Part shown: one piece after another, positions 18,002 through 28,003 of the stretch | How the letters are laid out: each line of letters opens with the position of its first letter | Numbering within the stretch: the first letter of the stretch is position 1 | DNA from: CAYJPA01 sp964371945 | GTDB lineage: Bacteria; Chloroflexota; Chloroflexia; Thermomicrobiales; UBA6265 | DNA length: 64,000 nucleotides | Assembly: GCA_964371945.1 (NCBI GenBank) | Contig: CAYJPA010000012.1 | Span: 1-64,000 of the forward strand | Direction of reading: 5' to 3' | Notes under the pieces: model-generated | What the model saw: only the letters and a program-made list of their open reading frames with translations | Databases searched by the model: none | What the model was told of the DNA's origin: nothing | Translations under genes and position numbers: made by a program

Positions 18002-19642
18002 CTAGAGCAGAATCGCGAGGAGAATCTGACCGGCGATAATCTTGGTGATCGTTGCCATAGGGAAGACCGCGGCATAGCCCACATTCGGAAGTTCATCCCC
18101 GCTCTGCTCGAGCGCAAACCCAAGTGCCGCGGGTTGGGTGTGAACGCCGGCGACCATTCCAATGACTAGTCCCATGGGAATCTTGAGTAGTTTGTAACCG
18201 ATCCAGAGCGTCGCCATTGCGGTGGTGAAGGTGATCGCCGCTCCGGCGATCAACAGCCGCGTGCCGTCTCCCTCCCGCAACGTCGACACGAACGTGTAAC
18301 CTGCGCCGATTCCAATTCCCGCCAAGAAGAGGACGAATCCAAACTGCCTGAGCGTGAGATTGGCGCTGTAGGGGAGCGACCAGTTCAACGGCCCGGTACG
18401 ATCGAATGCGCCGAGGATGAGCGCTACAATCAGCGGCCCGCCGGCCAGTCCCAACTTGATGTCGACCCCACCTGGAAATGGGATCGGCACCGTGCCCAAT
18501 AACAATCCCAATGCTAGTCCCAGGCTGAATGTCGGGATATCGATCTCGCTGACGGCCCGGTACGAATCGCCAAAAAACGCGGTGACGGCGTTCATCGACT
18601 GGCGTGGAGCGACGACCCGGACGCGATCGCCGGACAGGAGCACCGTCTCCGCTTGGGGAAGAAACTCCACATCGCCACGCCTGATCCGGGTTGCGACCGC
18701 ATCGAACCGTTGCCGGAGCGCTAGATCACGCAGGCGATGGCCGGCCACCGCGGGGCTCGAAACAAAAATGCGCCGAAAATCAAGTTCGCTGCGATCGTGC
18801 TCCAGGCTCCGCGCGGACGCTTCCCCGAGCACCTGAATCACATGGGTCAATTCCTCTGGATTCCCGATAACCGAAACGAGATCACCGGATTCGAATCGCG
18901 TGTCGCCGGTTGTGAGTTTGATCTTTCCCTGGTGTTGATGGCGGCCAAATACGACAGTCCAGTCGTGGCGTTCAACGAGGTCGCGAACGGATTCCTGAGC
19001 TGCAGTTTCTCGAGTGACGAGAACCGTCTGATTTCTCAACGGCTTCGGCGCATTGGTCGACGATTCAACCAATGAAGCTTCGAATGCGTAATTGATTCTC
19101 CAAATGCGTTGCGCAAGCACTATCGCAAGTATCACACCCAGAACCCCGAAGGGATATGCCATCGAGTAACCGACGACCGGCTCTGTCAGTCCTTGCTCGA
19201 CGGCCGCTGAAGAGAGCGTAACTTTGAGATATTCGAGCTCCGCGGCAAGCGCCGGCGTATTGGTCAGGGCGCCCGCAAACATTCCGGCCGTGAACGTGGG
19301 CTTGAGATTCAAAATGACGTGAGCGACAACGCTCAGGAAGGTCGCGATCGACACGACACTGACGACGATCAGACTGTCTCGAATGCCCTTCCGGCGAAAC
19401 GCGGCGAAAAACCCACGGCCGTTGCTCAGCCCAACCGTGTAGACGAACAACACCAGCCCGAGTTGATAGGTTACCGCCGGCAGTTTGAGCTCATCGTCGA
19501 GTGCGCCGACGATGAGGCCGGCGAAAAGCACCGACGCGACGCCGAGGCTCGTTCCCCGGACTTTGATGCGACCGAGCGGATATCCGATCGCGACGACCAA
19601 GAAGAGCAGGAGCAGTGGATTGTCGAGCAAGAAATCTGTCAC
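18002..19642 (-). CDS. AspT/YidE-type transporter with central RCK_C domains
   Basis: 547 residues from GTG 19642, which has GAGGTG about 9 nt upstream; the longer frame to 19756 lacks a signal. It has two Asp-Al_Ex membrane halves (GRIKVRGTSLGVASVLFAG and, near the C terminus, LGLAGGPLIVALILGAFDRTG) separated by two TrkA-C/RCK_C-like soluble domains (VTRETAAQESVRDLVERHDW; AGHRLRDLALRQRFDAVATR). This is the layout of YidE/YbjL and aspartate:alanine exchanger-like proteins. The likely role is anion or amino-acid exchange gated by the cytosolic domains; the substrate is unknown. Confidence 0.85.
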   Translation of the reverse strand: MTDFLLDNPLLLLFLVVAIGYPLGRIKVRGTSLGVASVLFAGLIVGALDDELKLPAVTYQLGLVLFVYTVGLSNGRGFFAAFRRKGIRDSLIVVSVVSIATFLSVVAHVILNLKPTFTAGMFAGALTNTPALAAELEYLKVTLSSAAVEQGLTEPVVGYSMAYPFGVLGVILAIVLAQRIWRINYAFEASLVESSTNAPKPLRNQTVLVTRETAAQESVRDLVERHDWTVVFGRHQHQGKIKLTTGDTRFESGDLVSVIGNPEELTHVIQVLGEASARSLEHDRSELDFRRIFVSSPAVAGHRLRDLALRQRFDAVATRIRRGDVEFLPQAETVLLSGDRVRVVAPRQSMNAVTAFFGDSYRAVSEIDIPTFSLGLALGLLLGTVPIPFPGGVDIKLGLAGGPLIVALILGAFDRTGPLNWSLPYSANLTLRQFGFVLFLAGIGIGAGYTFVSTLREGDGTRLLIAGAAITFTTAMATLWIGYKLLKIPMGLVIGMVAGVHTQPAALGFALEQSGDELPNVGYAAVFPMATITKIIAGQILLAILL

Positions 19643-19842
19643 GTTGACCGCACCTCGATGACAGCACGACCGGGTCAATGCGCCAGGCAATTGAACTGTA
19701 GTCGTTGCGGCCGCGCGGAGTGGTTTCAGCCAACCGCGGCGGCGTTGCAAAAGCATTTCGAAAGCGGCATCTCCCTTTCGCCATGCCGGGAACTGCCATA
19801 TGATCCGTGCGCATTTGCTGACGAGTTTAACGAGGGGAAGGA

Positions 19843-20832
19843 ATGGGCATGGTCGCGGACGAACTTACGCCCCGGGTGACACACCCGTGGGTCGAAGAGG
19901 CGAAATCAAAAGTGAGGTTCGGAGTTAGCATATTCCCGCAACCGGTAGATTGGTGGGAATTCATCGATGACGTCAAGCGAATGGAGGCTGGCGGCATCGA
20001 TTCCTACCTCAGTTACGATCACCCCCAAAGCCGAGCGGATTGCTGGACAGCGCTGGCGGCATTAGCGGCACATACCAAAACCATTCGGCTCGGCACAGTG
20101 GTCGATTGCATCTATTATCGGAGTCCCTACCTCCTCGCCCGCCAAGCGGCGGACATAGATCGCCTCTCCGATGGACGTCTGATTCTTGGACTCGGAATCG
20201 GTGACAACGTTCCGGAATTTGAGCAGATGGGGATCTCATTTCCGCCCGTCCGGGACCGCCAGGAAGCCATGGTCGAAACTATTCAGATCGTACGAGGACT
20301 TTGGTCCGATCCAACGTTTAGGTTTGAAGGGAAACACTTCTCTGCCAGATCGAATGGCGAATTTCTCGGACCGGTTCAGGAGCCACATGTGCCAATCCTG
20401 CTTGCCGGCGGGGGCGAAAAGGTGACGCTCCGGCAGGTCGCGCGGTTTGCGGACGCCTCGAACATGGGTGCCCACGAGTGGATTGGAAGCGCCGTCACCT
20501 CTGAGGATATCGCCCGCAAATTCGGGAAGCTTCAAGAGTATTGCCAGGAGTATGAGCGCCCGTACGATTCGGTCATGCGGAGTCAGTTCACCATGCCGCT
20601 CATCATGGCGGAGACGCAGGAAGAGCTTGAGCGAAAGCTTAATAGCCTGCCGCAGCAGACGCTCGAGTGGTGCGGAGACGCGCTTTTTGCCGGCACCCCC
20701 GCGGAGACGATCGAGTTCTATCGTGAATTGCAGGCGGCGGGGTTCCAATACTTCATCGCAAATATCCTCGAAGCCGATCGCGGCACGATCGATTTGATGT
20801 GCAAATACCTGGTTCCAGCATTCAACGATTGA
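19843..20832 (+). CDS. LLM-class (luciferase-like) flavin-dependent oxidoreductase
   Basis: 329 residues with a bacterial luciferase-like TIM barrel: KVRFGVSIFPQ first strand, YDHPQSRADCWTALAALA, TIRLGTVVDCIYYRSPYLLA and the strong signature DRLSDGRLILGLGIGDN, followed by PVRDRQEAMVETIQIVRGLW. Such enzymes use FMN or F420. The C-terminal part (TPAETIEFYRELQAAGFQYF) is also family-typical. ATG is preceded by GGGGAAGGA. It is a single gene closed by a strong hairpin. Whether it uses FMN or F420 cannot be told here. Confidence 0.9.
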   Translation: MGMVADELTPRVTHPWVEEAKSKVRFGVSIFPQPVDWWEFIDDVKRMEAGGIDSYLSYDHPQSRADCWTALAALAAHTKTIRLGTVVDCIYYRSPYLLARQAADIDRLSDGRLILGLGIGDNVPEFEQMGISFPPVRDRQEAMVETIQIVRGLWSDPTFRFEGKHFSARSNGEFLGPVQEPHVPILLAGGGEKVTLRQVARFADASNMGAHEWIGSAVTSEDIARKFGKLQEYCQEYERPYDSVMRSQFTMPLIMAETQEELERKLNSLPQQTLEWCGDALFAGTPAETIEFYRELQAAGFQYFIANILEADRGTIDLMCKYLVPAFND

Positions 20833-20852
20833 ACCGAAAGCGGTCCGATTCC

Positions 20853-20891
20853 AGCGAAATCCCCGCCTCTGCTTGAGGCGGGGATTTCGCT
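20853..20891. terminator. Strong hairpin after the luciferase-like gene
   Basis: A perfect 17-bp inverted repeat (left arm begins AGCGAAATCCCCGCC) with a 5-nt loop TGCTT, 20 bp beyond the stop. There is no long T-run, so this could be a terminator or an mRNA-stabilising hairpin. Confidence 0.75.
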
Positions 20892-21164
20892 GATTACTCA
20901 TTCAGACCGTGGCATCAACAAGAGAGACGCCAGATCGAAAGCGTCTGGAACGCGTGCAAACGTCAATCTATTCATTGTTACCGATGTACCAGACTAGTCC
21001 TAGCTATAGCTCGACCCGCTCACTAGCATGTGAATCAAGCGACGGTGACATCAAGTGATGGATCTGGCGCTCGACAACCCGGCAGACCAGACTTTTGTGA
21101 CGATCGAAGGCCTGTCCGGATCGCGAGACGATGCGCCAGTGGCGCGAACCGGTGATTCGCCTCA
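20892..21164. other. Intergenic region before the GGDEF pair
   Basis: About 270 bp. It contains a 6-bp hairpin (AGACGC...GCGTCT near 20925-20946). It does not match the c-di-GMP riboswitch consensus as far as I can judge, and no confident promoter is seen. Confidence 0.35.
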
Positions 21165-22766
21165 ATGAGCACATCGACCCGGTGGCGCACTCATACGATC
21201 GGTCAACGTCGGTTTTTTCGTTCACTGTCTACCACGCTGCCGCCTTGGTCGGTTCTGCTCGTCGCGCTTGCGATCGGTCTTGCGGCCGCGTTTGGGATCA
21301 ACCAGATCGACGAACAGGAACGGCGAGCAAGCGAGGCCCAGCTGGTCGCTACCCAACTTGGGATGCAATCAGCCAAGGCGCTCAATGTGTACGAACGATA
21401 CCTGCGGATGCCGGACCAGGGAGTTCAGCTCACCGCGGAGTACGAGGCGATTCAAGTTGGCGTGTACAACCTGGTCTTGGAGCTCGGCGAGCTCGCCCCG
21501 GGCCCAGAGCAGGCCATGCTGGCGACGACGCTCCAGGAGCTGCAGATCGCTTCTCTCTCTGCCCCACCCAGTGATCCGGCGAATCCCGACGACACGTACC
21601 TCAACGAGGTAATGCTGCCGATCGCCAACCGATTTTTTGGCGAACTGCAGCGAGCTCAAGATGTCTACCGAGACGAGGCCCGATTACAAGAGCAACGAGC
21701 CCGAGTCGGGACGTTTGTCGTTTTGATCGCTGCCGCACTTCTCGCCGGAATTCTCTTCGCGCTCAATGAGCGTCTTCGTCGAAATCAGTCGGCAATCCTC
21801 GAACGCCAGGAGCTTCGCTTCCGTGCACTGGTCCAGCATGGAACTGACCTCATTTCTTTGATTGACAAAAACGGGGTGGTCAGATTCCAAAGTCCATCGA
21901 TCAGCGGACTTCTTGGCCTGGAACCTGCAGCGGTTGAGCACCTGCCGTTCTCGCTGCTCGTCCATCCCGAAGACGAGCGTATCTTCAACACAATGATGTC
22001 CGAGACCGCCTCGTTCCCTCAAAGCGTCTTTACGGCAGAAATCCGGCTTCGTCATGCCGACGCTACCTGGAGAACGGTCGAAATCGTCACCAGCAATCTC
22101 ACGGAGAACGCCTCGATCGGCGGGTATGTTCTGACATCGAGGGACGTAACGATCCGCAACGAGTTAACGGCCCAGATTGCCTTTGCGGCAACACACGACT
22201 TGCTCACCGGTCTCCCCAATCGACGACTGCTCCTCGATCGCCTGACCAATGGGCTTGCTCGCGCCAATCGTTCGTCCGAATCGCTCGCCGTCATTTTCAC
22301 CGATCTCGACAAATTCAAAGCCGTGAACGACACCTACGGTCACGACGCGGGTGATGATCTGCTTCGCATGGCCGCCAAACGCATTCTCATTTCCATCAGG
22401 CCGGGCGACACGCTTGCCCGTCTGGGAGGAGATGAATTCGTGGTGCTGTTGGAGTCAACCCGCCTCGATCAGGCTTTTGAGGTCGCCGAGCGGGTCGCAA
22501 CCGCGATCACGAGACCATTCGACCTCGTTGGAGACGAAGTCAAGCTCTCGATCAGTCTCGGCATCGCGGGTCGCGAGGGACCGCTCGACGAAGCAGACGA
22601 TCTGCTTCGCCGCGCCGATGTCGCCATGTACTCAAGCAAGCGGTTAGGGCACGGATCACCAGTCGTCTACGATCACTCCATGGCTTCAGACCCGATATCT
22701 CGATACGAATCTCAATTCGAGCCAGAGGTTGCAGGAATCGCGACGGGACCTCAGGGAAGGGCGTAG
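21165..22766 (+). CDS. Membrane-bound PAS-GGDEF diguanylate cyclase, copy 1
   Basis: 533 residues: transmembrane helix (about 27-47), an extracytoplasmic helical sensor region (about 48-185), second helix (about 187-205), PAS domain (FRALVQHGTDLISLIDKNG, about 215-335) and GGDEF domain (about 345-505). The active site is intact (RLGGDEFVVLL near 421) and the RPGD five residues before it fits the inhibitory I-site RxxD. It should make c-di-GMP from two GTP. It is the first of two tandem paralogs; both share the ELAPGPEQ and PNRRLLLDRL segments and a characteristic LVxTQL start to the sensor region. Confidence 0.92.
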   Translation: MSTSTRWRTHTIGQRRFFRSLSTTLPPWSVLLVALAIGLAAAFGINQIDEQERRASEAQLVATQLGMQSAKALNVYERYLRMPDQGVQLTAEYEAIQVGVYNLVLELGELAPGPEQAMLATTLQELQIASLSAPPSDPANPDDTYLNEVMLPIANRFFGELQRAQDVYRDEARLQEQRARVGTFVVLIAAALLAGILFALNERLRRNQSAILERQELRFRALVQHGTDLISLIDKNGVVRFQSPSISGLLGLEPAAVEHLPFSLLVHPEDERIFNTMMSETASFPQSVFTAEIRLRHADATWRTVEIVTSNLTENASIGGYVLTSRDVTIRNELTAQIAFAATHDLLTGLPNRRLLLDRLTNGLARANRSSESLAVIFTDLDKFKAVNDTYGHDAGDDLLRMAAKRILISIRPGDTLARLGGDEFVVLLESTRLDQAFEVAERVATAITRPFDLVGDEVKLSISLGIAGREGPLDEADDLLRRADVAMYSSKRLGHGSPVVYDHSMASDPISRYESQFEPEVAGIATGPQGRA

Positions 22767-22966
22767 GTTCACCTTTCAAATCCGCGCATCTCCCCATTAG
22801 CCACAAAAAGACCTTTGATGGACGTTACCGAGGTCCGGGTCTGGCGATTCAATCAACCAGCTCCATCCGCTATCTTGAACTGGCGGGCTCGTGAGATGAG
22901 TCATTTCACATGTTGCACCGCCCGCCCGGTTGGACGCCTGCACCCCGGACAACGTAAGGACACAGG

Positions 22967-24601
22967 TTGCCAGTTTCGATACCCACCACCGGGACGATTT
23001 GCGTTGGACGTGCTGAGGATAGGATCACCCCTCTTTCTGACCGAATTGGCACCGGCCTCAAGCCGCGAGGAGTAGAGCACCTAGGCACGAAAAGCCGGTC
23101 GTTGCCCTCGTGGCTGATCGTGCTGCTTGTCGTTGTGATTGGGATTTCGTCCACGGCTGGAATTGAAGAGATCAACAGACGCAAGAACCAAGCATCGCGC
23201 GCCGAGCTCGTCGTGACCCAACTGCGCGTCCTCGCAATGCAGGGCCGTATCATTTCCGACCAGTATCAGATCGATCCTGCCCAAGCAAAGTCACTGGCCA
23301 CTCAATTCGTGGACCTTCAGATCGAGGCGTCCAGCTACGTCACCGAACTTGGAATCCTTGCGCCCGGTCCGGAGCAGCTGGCGCTTGCTGAATCGCTCCA
23401 GAAGGTAACCGTGGCGGCGACCGCTGCCTTCCAATTGGCCGAAAAGAATGCTGGCACGGGCATCGCTGGTCAGGCCTTTTTCCGGGGCGTACTGCAACCG
23501 CATGGCGAGGAGTTTCTGGCAAATCTCTCGATCGCTCGGGACGCATACCACGATGAATCGCGAACGCAACAGCGTCGAGCCCGGCTCAGCATCATTGCGT
23601 TGCTCTCGGGCGCGGTGCTGCTCATCGGAATCTTGATCGTGATCAATGAACGGCAACGCCGTTCAAATCTTTCGATCGTGGAGCGACAGGAACGTCGATT
23701 CCGATCGCTCGTGCAACATGGAACCGACTTGATCTCGCTTCTCGATGGGGATGGAATCGTTCGCTACCAAAGCCCGTCCATCTTGTCGCTCCTTGGCTAC
23801 GAGCCAATGTCGATCGAGCACCGCCAGTTCGAAACGCTGGTTCACCAAGATGACCTCGCAACATTTGCCAGAATCTTTGGCGATTCGGCCGGAAATCCCG
23901 GTCGCGTCGTTACGGGAGAGCTCAAGCTTGTTCATGTCGATGGGACCTGGAAGACGGTCGATATCGTGATGAGCAATCTGACGGCCGATCCCGATATCGC
24001 CGGCTTCGTGCTCACATCGCGCGACGTGACGGTGCGGAACGAGCTCATGCAGCAGATCGCGCATTCGGCGATGCACGATTCACTCACGGGGTTGCCGAAC
24101 CGCCGGCTGTTGCTTGATCGATTGGCGCAGGGACTGGCGAGGGCAAACCGATCAACGGCAACGATTGCGCTCGTCTTTATTGATCTTGACGATTTCAAAG
24201 CTGTCAATGACACGCTCGGGCATGATGCGGGCGATGAGCTGCTCAGATTAGCATCCGCTCGGATTCTGGAATCGGTCCGACCGGGTGACACCGTCGCTCG
24301 CCTGGGTGGAGACGAGTTCGTCGTGCTGCTGGACACCATCGAGCCCAACCACGCGCACAGAGTCGCCGAGCGTGTGGCTCAGTCGATCACTGAGCCGTTC
24401 ACAATCGGCTCAGAAACCGTGAGCATTTCGATTAGCCTGGGAGTCGCAGAACGCCAGGGTCCGCTCGACGAGCCCGAAGATCTTCTTCGCCGAGCGGACG
24501 TGGCCATGTACGCTGGCAAACGATCCGGCGGGGGCAGTCCAGTCGTTTTTCACGAGGATCTGCTGGAGCCAAAACGACAAGCCGTCGCATTGCAGGCGTG
24601 A
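22967..24601 (+). CDS. Membrane-bound PAS-GGDEF diguanylate cyclase, copy 2
   Basis: 544 residues, same layout as its upstream neighbour: transmembrane helix (about 46-66), helical outer sensor region, second helix (about 208-228), PAS (FRSLVQHGTDLISLLDGDG) and GGDEF (RLGGDEFVVLLD near 446) with RPGD as a potential I-site. The sensor regions differ much more than the PAS and GGDEF parts, which suggests duplication followed by sensor divergence. The TTG start at 22967 has AAGGA about 7 nt upstream; no ATG lies before the first helix. A 200-bp gap separates the two genes, so co-transcription is possible but not proven. Confidence 0.9.
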   Translation: MPVSIPTTGTICVGRAEDRITPLSDRIGTGLKPRGVEHLGTKSRSLPSWLIVLLVVVIGISSTAGIEEINRRKNQASRAELVVTQLRVLAMQGRIISDQYQIDPAQAKSLATQFVDLQIEASSYVTELGILAPGPEQLALAESLQKVTVAATAAFQLAEKNAGTGIAGQAFFRGVLQPHGEEFLANLSIARDAYHDESRTQQRRARLSIIALLSGAVLLIGILIVINERQRRSNLSIVERQERRFRSLVQHGTDLISLLDGDGIVRYQSPSILSLLGYEPMSIEHRQFETLVHQDDLATFARIFGDSAGNPGRVVTGELKLVHVDGTWKTVDIVMSNLTADPDIAGFVLTSRDVTVRNELMQQIAHSAMHDSLTGLPNRRLLLDRLAQGLARANRSTATIALVFIDLDDFKAVNDTLGHDAGDELLRLASARILESVRPGDTVARLGGDEFVVLLDTIEPNHAHRVAERVAQSITEPFTIGSETVSISISLGVAERQGPLDEPEDLLRRADVAMYAGKRSGGGSPVVFHEDLLEPKRQAVALQA

Positions 24602-24669
24602 AGGTTCAACCGCGCGACACGCCGGCTTCCGACGTCGCCTTGTGAACCCCGATTGGTGAGCGCAAAATG

Positions 24670-24692
24670 CCTCGTCCCTGGCGGGGACGAGG
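24670..24692. terminator. Terminator hairpin between convergent genes
   Basis: A 9-bp perfect stem (CCTCGTCCC/GGGACGAGG) with a 5-nt loop; flanking bases AAA and TTT extend it imperfectly, followed by TGTTTGTGTG on the plus strand. It sits between the GGDEF copy 2 stop and the citrate synthase stop and could serve both. Confidence 0.7.
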
Positions 24693-24720
24693 TGTTTGTG
24701 TGCGGGATCTGAATAGTGGG

Positions 24721-25878
24721 CTACCGATCGTCGATCGGAGCGAACGTTCTGTCCGTCCGGCCGACAAATTGTGACTGAGGGCGGATTAGCCGGTTGTTGG
24801 CGCCCTGTTCGAGAACATGTGCGCTCCAGCCCACCGATCGCGAAACGGCAAAAGTCGGTGTGAACATGTCACCGGGCAACCCAACCGCCGCGAGGACGGC
24901 CGCGGAGTAAAACTCCACATTCGTATAGAGCCGCCGTCCGGGCTTGCGCTCGTTGAGCATGAAGAGCGCTCGCTCTTCGGTTCGCCTGGAGAGTGCGAAG
25001 AAAGCGGGATCGCTTGCCGTCCTCGCCATTTCGCGAAGAATCTCGGCGCGAGGATCTTCGGCTTTGTAGACGCGATGACCGAATCCCATTAGTCGATCGC
25101 CGTGATCGAGCGCCGTCGTCAACCAATTGTCGACGTTATCGGCCGTGCCGATCTCATTGAGCATATCCAACACAAGTGATGGAGCGCCGCCGTGAAGCGG
25201 GCCCTTGAGGGCGCCTACCGCGCCGGTGAGCGCGGAACAAAGATCTGACTGAGTTGACGCGATCACGCGAGCGGTAAACGTCGACGCGTTCATTCCGTGA
25301 TCGGCAAGCAGAACGAGATAGGTCTCAAGCGGCTTCCAATGGCGTTCGTCCGGCTCGTTGCCAAAGAGCTGGTAGAGGTAGCTTTGCGAGGTATTGTGAC
25401 CGGACTTCGGTGTCACTGGCTCCAGGCCCGCGCGCAATCGATAGAAAGCCGCCAAGATGCCTGGAAACCGGGCGGCAATCGCAATCGCCTCGTTCAGGTC
25501 AGGGAGACCGCCGAAATGCTCCGCATCGACCGCACCGAGCGCGGACAAGCCGGTGCGAAGGGCGTCCATCGGCGCGGTCTCCTTGGGCAACTGGCCGAGG
25601 ATTCCGATCACGGATTCAGGCAGTGTGCGATTTGCCTCGAGCTGTTCTTGAAGTGACTTCAGTTCAGCACGACTTGGTAAATGACCCACCCAAAGCAAAT
25701 GTGCGACTTCCTCGAACGACGCCTTGCCGGCGAGCTCGTGAATGTCGTAGCCGCGATAGACGAGCCGGCCCTCTTCTCCAAAAACGTGACTTAGTGCCGT
25801 TGAGGCGGCAACGACGCCCTCCAGCCCTTCCGGTTTGGGCAATAAGTTCTCGGTCGTGTTCTCGGTCGCCTGTGTCAC
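24721..25878 (-). CDS. Citrate synthase
   Basis: 385 residues; condenses acetyl-CoA with oxaloacetate to citrate, or acts as a 2-methylcitrate synthase in some relatives. Key segments: VYRGYDIHELA, DHGMNASTFTARV, GALKGPLHGGAPSLV (His), MGFGHRVYKAEDPRAEI (His) and SVGWSAHVLEQ. The position of the catalytic Asp (NVDFYS in many enzymes) is Glu here (TNVEFYSAAVL), a variant I recall from some Gram-positive-type enzymes. GTG start with AAGGAG about 9 nt upstream. It is a short, single-domain enzyme without the NADH-regulated N-terminal part of the E. coli type. Confidence 0.93.
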   Translation of the reverse strand: MTQATENTTENLLPKPEGLEGVVAASTALSHVFGEEGRLVYRGYDIHELAGKASFEEVAHLLWVGHLPSRAELKSLQEQLEANRTLPESVIGILGQLPKETAPMDALRTGLSALGAVDAEHFGGLPDLNEAIAIAARFPGILAAFYRLRAGLEPVTPKSGHNTSQSYLYQLFGNEPDERHWKPLETYLVLLADHGMNASTFTARVIASTQSDLCSALTGAVGALKGPLHGGAPSLVLDMLNEIGTADNVDNWLTTALDHGDRLMGFGHRVYKAEDPRAEILREMARTASDPAFFALSRRTEERALFMLNERKPGRRLYTNVEFYSAAVLAAVGLPGDMFTPTFAVSRSVGWSAHVLEQGANNRLIRPQSQFVGRTDRTFAPIDDR

Positions 25879-26367
25879 CGTTCTGCGCTCCTTCTCTGTG
25901 CGACGCGCGATCCGATCATCGCCTCTCCAGCTCCTGCACCGCGCTCAACGCCAAACGATCGTCCTAAGGCGGCAACTCCCCTTTATGACGAGCTCTAGAC
26001 CGGACACACACCGGGCAAGATATCTTTACGCCGCCACCTGCCGCGTAAGCAGTTTTCGCGGCGCCGTTACCGCGCGCAATCCTATCACGCCGGGTTCAGG
26101 CAGTCTGCACGTCATTTTCGAACTACTGGTCCAATTTGAGGAAGTATTGCTCAGTTCCACAATCCTGCACCGCAACAACGATCCAAGACGAAAGTGCCGA
26201 GTTGATTGCTGGACCCAGACAAGTTGGAGTGTGAGGATAGGGATCGACGGAGTAGCATCGGCCGCGTCGATTGCGATCGAGAATCCTCGACCTCGTACCG
26301 CCCCGACGAGCGAGCTGACTGCATTCCGAATTGCCGCCCGTGTTTTTCCAGTTATTTGAGGGTGTCG
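25879..26367. other. Intergenic region between citrate synthase and the HD-GYP gene
   Basis: About 490 bp between divergent genes. Open frames here lack any protein-like pattern or ribosome binding site. I see no clear repeat or RNA motif; it must hold promoters for both flanking genes. Confidence 0.4.
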
Positions 26368-27993
26368 ATGCGAAGGATTCGCGCTCAGCATTCGCTCCAA
26401 GCCTCGGGCTTGCTTTTGCCTGGCGCGCAGATCGTGCTCTTTGTGCCCCTAACGCGGTTTGCGCCGGGACTTGATCGTATTGTTCCTGTACCCGTTCGCC
26501 ACTTCCAAATCGTTTCAGCGACTGCACTCGTAGCAGTGGGTTTGGCGATCGCGGTCGGAATCGCGTCCGTCCGGTCGAGGGAGTCGCGCACCTTTCTGGT
26601 CGCCGCGGGGTTTCCCGCAATTTCCGGCGTTTTTGCGGTCCATGGCCTGACCACTCCCGGGTCCACCTTGCTCATCAAAGAGTCCCACCACTACCTTGTG
26701 ATAAGCGCGCGATTGAGCCTGTTCATCGGTAGTCTGTTCTTGCTCCTGAGCTCGTTTCAACCACCAGGGCGGATCACGTCGTTTATTTCCAAAAACCATG
26801 GCTCATTAGTGGTCGGAGTTGTCGCCCTGACCGCCATCTACATCGGCCGCAATCTGGCAGAACCTGATCTGCTGGATTTCATCCCCACCGGAACCGATCC
26901 TAGGCCGAAATCGGCTTCCGTGACATTTGGGAACAATTCACCGGCAATTGACAGTGGTTACGGATACAATTCCAGCGAGCCGAGCCCTGATTCCCTGCCG
27001 GCGACGGAACCGGAGCTCACCCCGGCTGAACGACTCGGTCGCAACTTGGGCTACGGCATGGCGGTCTTCACCGTTCATGCGTATCTTCTTGCGGCCTGGC
27101 GGTATTAGGAAACGTACGATCTCACCCGAACCCCCGCTACGGGTGCACTGACGGCAGGGTTGATCTTGCTGGCGGAGGCACAAGTAATCATGACGTTAGG
27201 CGAGACCTGGCACGTTTCGTGGCGGCTCTACCACGGCGCAATCCTGTTCGGCTTTTTGATTCCTGCCGGCGCCTTGGGGCTCGCTTATCGCCGAGGAAGC
27301 AATCTCGCCCAAATCGTTGATGGTTTCTTCGTGCGCGACGCCTTCGCAAAAGTCGAGCGGTCGTTTCCTGAAGCGATCAGCGCTCTGATCACGGCAATCG
27401 GGAAGAGGGATCCGTATCTGCGCGGCCATATGCGGAGGGTCGGTCAACTCACGGTAGATATCGTGGCGGATCTGAAGCTGCCGGATTCAGTAGCACGGGC
27501 GGCGAGCCACGCCGCGTTGCTGCACGATATCGGAAAAATCGGCATCTCCGAGGCGATTCTCCACAAGCCCGAGCGACTCACCGCTGAAGAGCTTGAAATC
27601 ATGAGGGTTCACCCAGATCGCGGATACCAATTGGCAATGCAGGCACCGGCTCTACATTCAGCCGCACCGGCAATCCGGTGGCACCACGAGCGGCTGGACG
27701 GAACTGGATATCCTGACCGCATTAAAGCCCACGAGATCCCGATCGAGGCCAGAATCGTGGCGGTCGCGGATGTATGGGACGCGATGACTTCCGACCGCGT
27801 TTACCGCAAAGCGATGTCAGCGGACGCGGCCCGTGAAATCATGCTCTCGGAGGCCGGGGTGAAGCTCGATCAATCGTGCGTCCAGGCACTCTTCAACGTG
27901 CCCGACCGATCGCGCGACGCGACAGCGCCGTTCGGCAACCGCCCGTCCGCACGAACCGCGGAGCGTCCGCTCCCGTCATTCCTCGGGAGCTGA
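26368..27993 (+). pseudogene. Membrane HD-GYP phosphodiesterase split by an in-frame TAG
   Basis: ATG 26368 (GAGGG just upstream) opens a frame with about six hydrophobic segments that stops at TAG 27106-27108 (codon 247). The same frame continues without shift through another membrane segment (LAEAQVIMTLGETWHVSWRL) into a complete HD-GYP domain: LLHDIGKIGI (near codon 385), HPDRGYQLA, RWHHERLDGTGYPDR (near 446) and VADVWDAMTSDRVYRKA. HD-GYP enzymes degrade c-di-GMP. The TAG falls within the membrane sensor, whose sequence reads smoothly across it, so this looks like one gene with a nonsense codon rather than two genes. A TTG at 27160 could restart the second part. Alternatives: readthrough or a sequencing error. 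Confidence 0.75.
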
Positions 27994-28003
27994 AGTCGCC
28001 AAA

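Noticed and set aside
20900..21000. c-di-GMP riboswitch before the GGDEF pair
   Set aside because: A single short hairpin without the conserved loops of either known class.
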